This document shows, one piece after another, positions 8,398-15,885 of a stretch of 64,000 bases of DNA (positions are counted from its first letter, which is position 1; each line of letters starts with the position of its first letter). A program made the translations under genes and the position numbers. The DNA is from Spirochaetaceae bacterium UBA6243. Its GTDB lineage: Bacteria > Spirochaetota > Spirochaetia > Treponematales > Rectinemataceae. The stretch spans positions 8,100 through 72,099 of the forward strand of contig DJVZ01000045.1 in the NCBI GenBank assembly GCA_002441395.1, given 5' to 3'. A model generated the notes under the pieces. It saw only the letters and a program-made list of their open reading frames with translations, was not told where the DNA came from and made no database searches.

Positions 8398-8470
8398 CGG
8401 GCTGTAGCGCAGGGGCTAGCGCGCTTGGTTCGGGACCAAGATGTCGGAGGTTCAAATCCTCTCAGCCCGA
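8398..8470 (+). tRNA. tRNA-Pro (CGG)
   Basis: Acceptor arm CGGGCTG (8398-8404) pairs with CAGCCCG (8463-8469). The anticodon stem CTTGG/CCAAG encloses loop TTCGGGA, with anticodon CGG. The T arm is GGAGG-TTCAAAT-CCTCT. The discriminator is A and CCA is not encoded. Confidence 0.93.
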
Positions 8471-8481
8471 TAGATAAAAAA

Positions 8482-8517
8482 GCCGCCATAAGCTTCGCAA
8501 GCCCAGGCGGCCTTTTT
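8482..8517 (+). terminator. Intrinsic terminator after tRNA-Pro
   Basis: GCCGCC (8482-8487) and GGCGGC (8506-8511) form the stem, followed by C and TTTTT. On the opposite strand the preceding A-run (8477-8481) would give a U-tract for leftward transcripts arriving from the secreted-protein gene. Confidence 0.8.
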
Positions 8518-8540
8518 ATTCCTATCGATGGTCACTGAGG

Positions 8541-9056
8541 TCAAAGCGCAACAAAATTGATTGTCAGAGTATCTGTGTAGGTGCCCGATTCAAAGAACTG
8601 CCCCGATGTCGCATCGATTTTAATCCCCACATAGAAGCGGATGCCGGCCTTCGGAGTTCTCCCCAAAAACCAGATGCTCTGAGTGCTCGTCAACTGTACA
8701 TAGCCATCCATGATCGATGACGGCAGAATGAAACCACTATAGCTGCTCGGTATCTCGGTCACTTGGACATAATACGGGATCTGATAGGCCCCCTGTTTGA
8801 CATATCCAAGGTGCTCAGAACTGAAGTCAATATGGAAAAGCCATGTGCTGCCCGACTTAACTGTCATAACGCCTTGCTGATCATTCTGGTATGATATCGT
8901 CCCGTCATTTGCGAGCGCGATATTCCACAGATATGAGTCCATCGTAATATTGGCGCCCACAGGGGCGACAATGGCCTTTATATTGATGCTCTGCTGGGCG
9001 CATACAGCAACACCCGTGAGGATCAGAAGAGACAACAGGGCTACATACTTTTTCAT
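8541..9056 (-). CDS. Small secreted beta-rich protein, family member 1
   Basis: 171 residues with a clear Sec signal peptide (MKKYVALLSLLILTGVAVCAQ, cleavage after about residue 20). The mature part has no cysteine and alternates hydrophobic and polar residues as in a beta-sandwich. The C-terminal strand GTYTDTLTINFV is nearly the same as in the genes at 9125 and 12000. That ending resembles spore-coat-U/Csu-type fimbrial subunits (G-x-Y-x-D-x-[LI]-T-I). No chaperone or usher gene is nearby, so the secretion or assembly route is unknown. It lies 68 nt downstream of its paralogue on the same strand, probably in one transcript. Confidence 0.75.
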   Translation of the reverse strand: MKKYVALLSLLILTGVAVCAQQSINIKAIVAPVGANITMDSYLWNIALANDGTISYQNDQQGVMTVKSGSTWLFHIDFSSEHLGYVKQGAYQIPYYVQVTEIPSSYSGFILPSSIMDGYVQLTSTQSIWFLGRTPKAGIRFYVGIKIDATSGQFFESGTYTDTLTINFVAL

Positions 9057-9124
9057 TCTGCTTCATGCCCTTTAATTCCCAAACAGCAACGCGCTTTGAG
9101 AAAGAGCACCTAAGCCTGCATGAA

Positions 9125-9622
9125 TCAGTTTTGCGCGATCGCGATGGTGATCGTGTCCGTGTACGCCCCATCCACGTAGTAGTCGGTATAGGCCTCAATA
9201 TTGAAACCGATCGCAAAGGTCTTTCCTACTGTGGGCGTTCTCGACTGAAATACGATGGTCTTAACGGCAGAAGCTGTCAGCTGAGTGTACGAGCTGAGGT
9301 TATTCGTTGCGACACCCGTAGTCCAGGCGGAAGTATCCACTTTGACCTTATAGGGGATTGTATTGGATCCATTGTTAAGAGTACCACTGTTCGCCGAAGT
9401 GAATGTCACCGTATACGCGGACTTGCTCGCCTTGACGGTGAGCTGTCCTTGAGTTGGGAGATCTATCGCAGTCCCGGAGTTGTCGAGGGCAATCGTCCAT
9501 GTTGATTGGTCTACGCTTGCTTCCAGCTTTGTTGCGGCATTCACGGTGATGCCGATGGTGGCTCCCCATGCCGCGCTGCCTGCCACCAAACCAATGATAA
9601 GGAATACAAAAAACTTTTTCAT
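9125..9622 (-). CDS. Small secreted beta-rich protein, family member 2
   Basis: 165 residues with signal peptide MKKFFVFLIIGLVAGSAAWG followed by a Thr/Ser/Val-rich mature chain. The C-terminus GAYTDTITIAI matches the paralogues at 8541 and 12000. The shared block IVFQSRTPTVGK corresponds to IWFLGRTPKAGI in member 1. No enzymatic motif and no cysteines are seen. Likely extracytoplasmic, possibly a pilus-like or surface-layer subunit. GGAGG lies about 8 nt before the ATG, and a good promoter lies at 9667-9695. Confidence 0.78.
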   Translation of the reverse strand: MKKFFVFLIIGLVAGSAAWGATIGITVNAATKLEASVDQSTWTIALDNSGTAIDLPTQGQLTVKASKSAYTVTFTSANSGTLNNGSNTIPYKVKVDTSAWTTGVATNNLSSYTQLTASAVKTIVFQSRTPTVGKTFAIGFNIEAYTDYYVDGAYTDTITIAIAQN

Positions 9623-9666
9623 ACCACACCTCCATATATGGTTATGGTAATAATATAATTAGTGTT

Positions 9667-9695
9667 AGTGTAAACTCATCTTTCTAAAAAGTCAA
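9667..9695 (-). promoter_or_regulatory. Promoter for secreted-protein pair
   Basis: On the minus strand: TTGACT (9690-9695), 17-nt spacer, TACACT (9667-9672). The leader to the ATG at 9622 would be about 37 nt and contains the ribosome site. Confidence 0.65.
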
Positions 9696-9794
9696 GTCCT
9701 TCCAATAATTAAAAAATCTCTATTATCTCAAAACCCTGAGCGCCTGTGATCATTGCACCGCTGGCAATACCATGTCATTTTGCCCAAAAGAGCA

Positions 9795-11192
9795 TCAGAT
9801 GTCGCGTGAAAGCAAATCCTCGTATGTTTCGCGTCGCACGGAGAGGCGCGCTTTGCCATTCTTAACCATCACGAGGGCGGGTCTGGGTACGCGATTGTAG
9901 TTGCTCGCCATGGCAAAACAATAAGCACCCGTCGAGAAGAGAGAGAGAATGTCTCCAGGACGAGGCTCCGGCAAAGAAGCATCGCGAACCAATATGTCGC
10001 CGGATTCGCAGTAGCGACCCGCAATCGTCACGGTCCGGAATGGACGCTCTGAAGCGGTCGCCACATTGGATTCGACAACCGAGCTCCGATTTTGTGCCCG
10101 GCCATGGCCGGCCGCTTCGCCGCGTCCAACAGACGCACCCTGATCCCGGGTCCGGCCCACAATCGCCGCATGATATTTGGCATCGTAGAGGGCGGGCCTG
10201 ATGTTGTCTCCCATGCCGCCATCCACCGCAACATAGGTTCGCACACCTGGAATTTCCTTTACGGCAATAATTTGGTAGAGCGTAAGCCCCGCTTCCCCCA
10301 CAATCCAGCGCCCGGGCTCAATCGCACATGCGGGAAGGGGAAGTTTCTCTCGTGCGCTCCATTCCCGCACGGCGGCCATCAAGGGATCAACAAATTCAGA
10401 CAATGCGGGGGCCCTATCCTCTGGCAGATAGCGAATTCCGAAGCCTCCCCCCATGTTCAACTCTCGCACAGTAAGCCCGAAATCCCTGGCGAGGCGCGCC
10501 GCAAACCCAAGCGCAACCCGCAGAGCCGCCAGGTGCGAAGTGTTCTCCAAAAGTTGCGACCCCACATGAAAGTGTAAGCCCGCAAAGTCAACATGAGGAC
10601 AGGCCGCCAGCGCCTCGATATAGCGCGTCGTCTCCACAGGCTCGAGCGGTATGCCGAATTTCGAATCGAGGCTTCCCGTGGAGATGAATCGATGCGTATG
10701 GCTGTCGACTCCAGGCGTCACACGGAAAAGAATTGTCTGCGTTTTGCCCGTCCGCGCGGCCTCGCGCTCAATTCTGTAGATCTCTTCAAGATTGTCGACC
10801 GCGATGCGCCCTACCCCCGCCTCCACCGCCAGGCGAAATTCGTGGTCGGTCTTTGCATTGCCGTGAAAAATAATGTCAGAGGGGACGACGCCCGCCTTGA
10901 GTGCCGCGTAGAGCTCTCCCCCAGAGACAACATCGACCCCAAGCCCTTCGTCCTTGATGATCCGGAGCATATCGAGTGTCTGGAAGGCCTTGCTCGCGTA
11001 GTACGCACGTGTCCCCGGATAGCGCCTTAAGAAGGATTCTCGCAATGCTTCACAGTGTCTCCGGACAATCGTCTCCGACATCACATACAGTGGAGTGCCA
11101 TACTCCTGCGCAAGAGCCTCCAGCTCTACTCCATCGAAATAATGGTTCGAATTTTCGATTTCAATACCTTCCGGGCACGATGTACTTTCCAT
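9795..11192 (-). CDS. lysA: Diaminopimelate decarboxylase
   Basis: PLP enzyme of the alanine-racemase-like fold III that decarboxylates meso-diaminopimelate to L-lysine. It has 465 residues against about 420 in most LysA. The PLP lysine is K68 in YYASKAF. The glycine loop GGGFGIRY, the EPGRWIVGEAG stretch and the dimer-contributed CESGDIL motif are all present. The extra length comes mainly from a roughly 35-residue Arg/Gly/Ser-rich insertion (about 347-382) between the KYHAAIV and TIAGRYCESGD blocks. A GGGAGGA site precedes the ATG. It is not joined to dapF, which lies 2.6 kb away in a separate run. Confidence 0.95.
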   Translation of the reverse strand: MESTSCPEGIEIENSNHYFDGVELEALAQEYGTPLYVMSETIVRRHCEALRESFLRRYPGTRAYYASKAFQTLDMLRIIKDEGLGVDVVSGGELYAALKAGVVPSDIIFHGNAKTDHEFRLAVEAGVGRIAVDNLEEIYRIEREAARTGKTQTILFRVTPGVDSHTHRFISTGSLDSKFGIPLEPVETTRYIEALAACPHVDFAGLHFHVGSQLLENTSHLAALRVALGFAARLARDFGLTVRELNMGGGFGIRYLPEDRAPALSEFVDPLMAAVREWSAREKLPLPACAIEPGRWIVGEAGLTLYQIIAVKEIPGVRTYVAVDGGMGDNIRPALYDAKYHAAIVGRTRDQGASVGRGEAAGHGRAQNRSSVVESNVATASERPFRTVTIAGRYCESGDILVRDASLPEPRPGDILSLFSTGAYCFAMASNYNRVPRPALVMVKNGKARLSVRRETYEDLLSRDI

Positions 11193-11268
11193 GGGTCCTC
11201 CCAGGTGTCACTATACAAAATCAGGGCATTTTCAGATTGACGCACTATACCTCGCTGCCCGTGTCGGC

Positions 11269-11274
11269 TACAAT
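11269..11274 (+). promoter_or_regulatory. -10 box for class I amidotransferase-like gene
   Basis: TACAAT (11269-11274) ends exactly 6 nt before the ATG at 11281, matching the leaderless pattern elsewhere in the window. No good -35 box is found 17-18 nt upstream, and TTGACG at 11237 is too far away. Confidence 0.35.
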
Positions 11275-11280
11275 ACCCGC

Positions 11281-12003
11281 ATGACAAAACCGCTCATCGG
11301 CATTACAAGCTTCGAGGACCGCTCGCGGCAGCCGGCACCGTATATTTCGCTCAAAGATTCTTATGTTCGCGCAATTGGGGCAGCCGGAGGCATTCCGGTC
11401 GTGCTTCCGGTCACCAACAAGGAGCAGGCGCACCTGCTCATCCCCCGTCTCGACGGCATTATTTTTTCCGGCGGTAACGATGTGGCGCCGTGGTTTTTTG
11501 GCGAGGAACCTCTCCCCGGACTGGGATCATGGGATACCTGGCGGGATGAATGGGAGATCGAGCTCTGCAACCGGGCCTGGGATGCCAAGCTCCCGATGCT
11601 CGGCATTTGCAGGGGCTGCCAGCTCATGAATGTCGCGCGCGGCGGAACCGTCATTCAGGACATCGAGCGCAGCGATTCAAAAGCGCTGCTCCACAACCCC
11701 GCCATTCCCCACGATGAGCTCTGCCATCATATTGTAATCGAAAAGGGAAGTTCGCTCTTTGCGCTTTTTGCGACCGAGAAGCTCCTCGTGAACAGCCTCC
11801 ACCATCAGGCAATTGAAGAACCAGCACAAGACTTTAAAGTGACAGCCCGCAGTCCGGATGGCATCATTGAGGCCCTCGAAGCAAAAGACGGGCGGTTTGC
11901 GCTGGCTCTGCAGTTTCATCCCGAAGGACTCTTCGTGCGGTATCCGGCGTTTCTTGCTCCCTTTAAGGCACTTGTGGAGGCGGCCTCTAAAAATTCCGGC
12001 TAA
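11281..12003 (+). CDS. Class I glutamine amidotransferase-like gamma-glutamyl hydrolase (C26)
   Basis: 240 residues of the peptidase C26 family (PuuD-like gamma-glutamyl-gamma-aminobutyrate hydrolase relatives). The nucleophile is C110 in GICRGCQ. The catalytic His/Glu pair is H213 and E215 in FHPEG. FSGGNDV (62-68) and SLHHQAI (172-178) are typical of the family. The exact gamma-glutamyl substrate is unknown, and no other putrescine pathway genes are near. The start at 11281 fits the conserved N-terminus KPLIGIT and the -10 box. Its stop overlaps the convergent secreted-protein gene by 4 nt. Confidence 0.85.
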   Translation: MTKPLIGITSFEDRSRQPAPYISLKDSYVRAIGAAGGIPVVLPVTNKEQAHLLIPRLDGIIFSGGNDVAPWFFGEEPLPGLGSWDTWRDEWEIELCNRAWDAKLPMLGICRGCQLMNVARGGTVIQDIERSDSKALLHNPAIPHDELCHHIVIEKGSSLFALFATEKLLVNSLHHQAIEEPAQDFKVTARSPDGIIEALEAKDGRFALALQFHPEGLFVRYPAFLAPFKALVEAASKNSG

Positions 12004-12470
12004 AACTGCTTTATATTTATTGTGAGCAAATCTTCGTAGGTCCCCTCTCCAATCATCTGCCCTTCTGTCTGCAGGAGAATGGCGAGGGGAAGGGCTAATC
12101 CTACCTTTGATGTAGGAGACTGAACCTCACTTGTCCATGGAGATTTAAGCTCCTCAGGAGATTGTGTAAGTATTCCCAAAGTAAATAAATAATGAATTTT
12201 TTCTTGTAAATCATCCGAATTCAGAAGGTAGCCGCCATTTTTCGATTCGACGGCGATTACCCAATGGCCGGAACTCCACACGGTGAGTGTAGTCACGGAA
12301 ATCATTGATTCGGAACCCCGATTTGCTGTCAAATTTACGTGACTTGAAGAGACCGATAGAATCACAGACTCCGGAACAATACCAGAGATGGCAACAGTGC
12401 CATTGGTTGCGGCAAATGCCGAAACCCCCAAGGAAAAAATAATAACCAACGCAATGTATCGGAGTTTCAT
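12000..12470 (-). CDS. Small secreted beta-rich protein, family member 3
   Basis: 156 residues from an ATG at 12470. Signal peptide MKLRYIALVIIFSLGVSAFA is followed by a beta-rich chain without cysteines. The C-terminus GTYEDLLTINIKQF matches the endings of the proteins at 8541 and 9125. An in-frame GTG at 12539 would add 23 residues before the signal peptide and is rejected for that reason. The promoter at 12552-12580 gives a leader of about 75 nt. The gene ends tail to tail with the C26 gene, overlapping by 4 nt, so no terminator fits between them. Confidence 0.72.
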   Translation of the reverse strand: MKLRYIALVIIFSLGVSAFAATNGTVAISGIVPESVILSVSSSHVNLTANRGSESMISVTTLTVWSSGHWVIAVESKNGGYLLNSDDLQEKIHYLFTLGILTQSPEELKSPWTSEVQSPTSKVGLALPLAILLQTEGQMIGEGTYEDLLTINIKQF

Positions 12471-12551
12471 ACTCTTGTCTCTACGGAGCAAATCTTCATA
12501 TCCACCCAAAAACACAGAAAAGAGATTTAAATCACCCACTCGCTGGACGGC

Positions 12552-12580
12552 AGTATATAATGGCTTGGATGCCCATGCAA
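12552..12580 (-). promoter_or_regulatory. Promoter for secreted-protein gene 3
   Basis: Minus strand: TTGCAT (12575-12580), 17-nt spacer, TATACT (12552-12557). It lies in the 156-nt gap before the gene at 12000-12470. Confidence 0.6.
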
Positions 12581-12626
12581 GCCAACTTTACGGTCTGCTC
12601 ACAGCCCCATCAAACAAAACAAGAAA

Positions 12627-13817
12627 TCATGGTTCGGCCTGGAGATATCTGAGCGCCGAGGCCGCCTGTACGGCCACTCCGACAGGCAAACACGCTTCGT
12701 CGATATCGAAATCGGGAGAATGGAGGGGCGACGGAGATCGGTTCTCCTGTCTTCTGCATCCAAGATGCCAGAAAGTCCCAGGTCTCTCTTGCAAATAATA
12801 GGCAAAATCTTCGACACCAAGTGTGGGCTTCTGTCGGAGATGTACGTTTGACTCTCCAAGGAGCTGTACTGCCGTATCCCTGACGAGTTCCGTCGCTTTT
12901 TCTTCATTGACCAGCACAGGATAGCTCGGACGAATATGCACTTCGCACGAAGCGCCAAAGGCGGAGGCAGTCTGCGTACAGACGTCGATGACTTTGGAAC
13001 ATATAGAATGGCGGACCTCCTCCGACAGTGTCCGGATGGTGCCGGTGAGTGTCACTTCATCGGCGATGATGTTGTTCCGGGTTCCGCCTTGAATTTTTCC
13101 GATGGTGATGACCGCGCTGTCGAGCGCCGATATCGAGCGCGACACCACAGTCTGCAGGGCCTGGATGACCGAGGCGGAAGCGACGATGGCGTCGATTCCC
13201 TTCTCGGGATAGGCGGCGTGAGAGCTTTTGCCTTTTATGATGATTTCGAGGTTGTCGGAGGCACCATAGAAAGGACCTGATTTGACTTCGATGTGGCCCA
13301 CGGGCAGTTCAGGAGCAACGTGGAGTCCGAGTACAAAATCCACATGGGGATTTTCGAGGCACCCCGCGTCGATCATGGGCCTGGCCCCTCCTGTTGTCTC
13401 CTCGGCGGGCTGAAAAAGGAATTTCACCGAACCGGCAAAGCCGTGCCGATGCGCCGAGAGCAGCTTCGCGACTCCAAGGGCAACCGTCATGTGCGCGTCG
13501 TGGCCGCATGCGTGCATATAGCCGTGATGGAGCGAGGCATAGGGACGATCAGCGGGCTCTTCAATCGGCAGCGCATCCATATCCGCCCGAAGCGCGACGC
13601 ACCGTCCGGGTCGTTCGCCTTCAAGAAGACCCACTACTGCCGTTCCAATTTGCGTGTAAGGAATATGAAGTTCGTCGAGCTTTGCACGGACTGCGCTGGA
13701 AGTTTCATGTTCTTCATTGCCTGGCTCGGGGATGCGATGGAGGGCCCGGCGTATATCGACCAGCCAGTGCTCCAGGGCGCGGGCTTCGGGAAATATGGTG
13801 TTCAGCACATCGCTCAT
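12627..13817 (-). CDS. M20D-family metal-dependent amidohydrolase
   Basis: 396 residues of the M20D peptidase/amidohydrolase family (hippurate hydrolase, N-acetyl-diaminopimelate deacetylase and relatives). Metal ligands lie in ACGHDAH, QPAEE and GLHV, and the family's late VEDFAYY block is present. The start at 13817 is preferred because AGGAAAGGA lies just upstream. The ATG at 13847 would overlap dapF by 4 nt and lacks its own ribosome site. The position directly behind dapF, alr and nagA suggests deacylation of an amino-acid or cell-wall derivative. N-acetyl-diaminopimelate is a reasonable but unproven substrate. Confidence 0.85.
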   Translation of the reverse strand: MSDVLNTIFPEARALEHWLVDIRRALHRIPEPGNEEHETSSAVRAKLDELHIPYTQIGTAVVGLLEGERPGRCVALRADMDALPIEEPADRPYASLHHGYMHACGHDAHMTVALGVAKLLSAHRHGFAGSVKFLFQPAEETTGGARPMIDAGCLENPHVDFVLGLHVAPELPVGHIEVKSGPFYGASDNLEIIIKGKSSHAAYPEKGIDAIVASASVIQALQTVVSRSISALDSAVITIGKIQGGTRNNIIADEVTLTGTIRTLSEEVRHSICSKVIDVCTQTASAFGASCEVHIRPSYPVLVNEEKATELVRDTAVQLLGESNVHLRQKPTLGVEDFAYYLQERPGTFWHLGCRRQENRSPSPLHSPDFDIDEACLPVGVAVQAASALRYLQAEP

Positions 13818-13843
13818 GTACGTTTCCTTTCCTGGCGCGATTG

Positions 13844-14740
13844 TCATCGCTTCTGCGCCAAACTGAGTGTATACGGAGAAAACAGCGCGTCGAAAGCGCG
13901 CACCGCCGGACCGGTCATTTTTATATTTTCTTTCTGCATATCGATCTCCAGCGCACCTCCCGGCATATGAACCGTAAGGGTATCGTCGACAAGACCAAGC
14001 CGTTTCGCCGCCGCCGCGGCAGCGCAGGACGATGAACCGCTCGCCAGAGTGTATCCTGCGCCTCGCTCCCAGATTTCGATGCGTATGTTCTTCCGATCCA
14101 GCACTTCGAGAAATTGCACGTTGGTCCGGTTTGGGAAGTCCTGATGGTGCTCCACGAGTGGTCCAATGCGCTTCGCCAGTTCGGGCGAAGGAGGCGGGCC
14201 CATGAGTACACAGTGAGGATTCCCCATCGAAACCCGAACGGCTCGATATTCCACACCCTCGAGAGAAAGTGTGGTGCTACCCGGCAGGAACTGAGGTTCC
14301 CCCATCGCCACAGTGATGAAGCGCTCTTCGCCCTCTCCCGGCAATATCTGACATTCGACCAGACCGCCTTTTGTCCTGACCTGAAAAGGCGTCTCGTCAA
14401 CGCGGCCGCTTTCGTACAGGTAAAGCGAAAAAATCCTGAGGCCGTTGCCCGATTTTTCAGCTTCTGAACCGTCGGGGTTGAAAATGCGCAGCGCAAAGGT
14501 GTTGCGGGATCCTGTGAAAGGCGAATCATCAGGCAGGGCACGGGCGCCTTCCTCAAAGAATGCAAGAGGTCCATACAGGATTCCATCCGAGCCAATACCA
14601 CGATTTCTGTCGCACAGTGCGGAAATTGCGTCCTGAGAGAGAAAAATTTGAAGTTCTTCGGGATCGATGACAAGGTAATCATTGCCAAGCGCGTGGTATT
14701 TGTGAGCGTGAAAGCCTTCCGGTATGCATCGAATTGCCAT
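13844..14740 (-). CDS. dapF: Diaminopimelate epimerase-like protein with both catalytic Cys replaced by Ser
   Basis: 298 residues with the full DapF fold: KYHALGNDY near the start, FNPDGSE, SMGNPHC and WERGAGYTLASG. DapF normally interconverts LL- and meso-diaminopimelate using a thiolate pair, C73 in CGNG and C217 in ACGSG of the E. coli enzyme. Here the two positions read SGNG (S97) and ASGSS (S234). Both thiols are therefore missing, although the surrounding substrate residues remain. It may be a slow variant, act on another substrate or use serine chemistry. The start at ATG 14740 is set by AGGAGG (14751-14756 on the minus strand), and the TTG at 14749 is rejected. It follows alr closely. 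Confidence 0.85.
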   Translation of the reverse strand: MAIRCIPEGFHAHKYHALGNDYLVIDPEELQIFLSQDAISALCDRNRGIGSDGILYGPLAFFEEGARALPDDSPFTGSRNTFALRIFNPDGSEAEKSGNGLRIFSLYLYESGRVDETPFQVRTKGGLVECQILPGEGEERFITVAMGEPQFLPGSTTLSLEGVEYRAVRVSMGNPHCVLMGPPPSPELAKRIGPLVEHHQDFPNRTNVQFLEVLDRKNIRIEIWERGAGYTLASGSSSCAAAAAAKRLGLVDDTLTVHMPGGALEIDMQKENIKMTGPAVRAFDALFSPYTLSLAQKR

Positions 14741-14745
14741 GTATC

Positions 14746-15870
14746 TCAATCCTCCTGGGGACTCTCGTCGATATGGACGCGGGGCACGCGCTTTGAAATC
14801 ATGCAGGCAACCTCATAATCGATCGTGGAGAGCAGATCCGCTATCTCCGAAATGGGGAGCTCTCGCCCCCCAAAAACGACAACCTCATCTCCCGCCCGAG
14901 CCCCGGGGATTCCGGTGAGGTCGATCATCGTCATATCCATGCACACCCGGCCGACGACAGGAGCGCGCATGCCACGGACCAGCACGGTAGCGCGATTCGA
15001 GAGGGCGCGCGGATAGCCATCCGCATAACCGATCGGCAGAAGACCGATCCTGCTGCGCCGCTTCGTCGTGAAGGTGCGGCCGTAGCTGATGCTCTCCCCT
15101 GCCGGCACTTCCTTGATATGTGCAATGCTTGTGGTGAGCGTCAGCGCAGGCTCAAATCCCGGGGGAAGCCCAAGCCCGGGAGCCGGACTGAGCCCATAGA
15201 GCAGGATGCCGGGACGCACCATGTCGAGCCTCGTCTCAGGATGAAAAAGGAGGCCCGCGCTGTTCGCGATATGGCGGTATTTCGGCACGATGCCAGCCTG
15301 GCTGAATCCTGCGAGCGCGGCCGTGAACCGTTCCATCTGCAGATTCGTAAACGCAGGATCGGGACTGTCCGCGTCCGCGAAATGCGAATAAATGCCCTCC
15401 ACCGCGATCTCCGGATAATCGGCCAGAAGTCCCGCAAAGGCCTTCACTTTGGTCGGGGGAAGGCCCTGGCGGTTCATGCCTGTGTCGATTTTGATATGCG
15501 CCTTTGCGCGCTTGCCCACGCTTTTGGCGGCAGAGGCGAGAATGCGTACGTGTTCTTCGGTATAGATCGTCTGGGCGCAGCCAAGCCTGATGGCGATCGA
15601 GGACCATGAGTGATCGGGTACACCAAACACGAGAAGCGGCATTTGGATCCCCGACTCCCTCAGCTCGAGCGCCTCCTTGGCCAGGGCGACCGCGCAATAC
15701 GGGGCTCCTTCCCGTTCGAGCGCATGTGCGATCGCGAGCGCGCCGTGGCCGTACGCGTCGGCCTTTATCACGGGACAGACAGCGCTCCCTCGAGCCAATT
15801 CGGCGAGGCGGCGGTAATTTGAGCGGATCGCGGAGAGGTTGATCCACGCCGTTGTACCACGATGGTCCAT
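14746..15870 (-). CDS. alr: Alanine racemase
   Basis: PLP enzyme that interconverts L- and D-alanine for peptidoglycan. 374 residues. The PLP lysine is K36 in VIKADAYGHG. The second catalytic residue is the tyrosine in ISYGRTF (about 265), and the phosphate/substrate blocks HIANSAG and GRVCMDM are present. The C-terminal beta domain ends with SKRVPRVHIDE, where most Alr have a tyrosine after RVPR. It lies 15 nt behind nagA and its stop abuts the ribosome site of dapF, so the four genes from nagA to the M20 peptidase form one run. Confidence 0.95.
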   Translation of the reverse strand: MDHRGTTAWINLSAIRSNYRRLAELARGSAVCPVIKADAYGHGALAIAHALEREGAPYCAVALAKEALELRESGIQMPLLVFGVPDHSWSSIAIRLGCAQTIYTEEHVRILASAAKSVGKRAKAHIKIDTGMNRQGLPPTKVKAFAGLLADYPEIAVEGIYSHFADADSPDPAFTNLQMERFTAALAGFSQAGIVPKYRHIANSAGLLFHPETRLDMVRPGILLYGLSPAPGLGLPPGFEPALTLTTSIAHIKEVPAGESISYGRTFTTKRRSRIGLLPIGYADGYPRALSNRATVLVRGMRAPVVGRVCMDMTMIDLTGIPGARAGDEVVVFGGRELPISEIADLLSTIDYEVACMISKRVPRVHIDESPQED

Positions 15871-15885
15871 GTCTTATTTCCTCTT

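Noticed and set aside
12471..12539. GTG start for the third secreted protein
   Set aside because: It would place 23 charged residues before an otherwise normal signal peptide.
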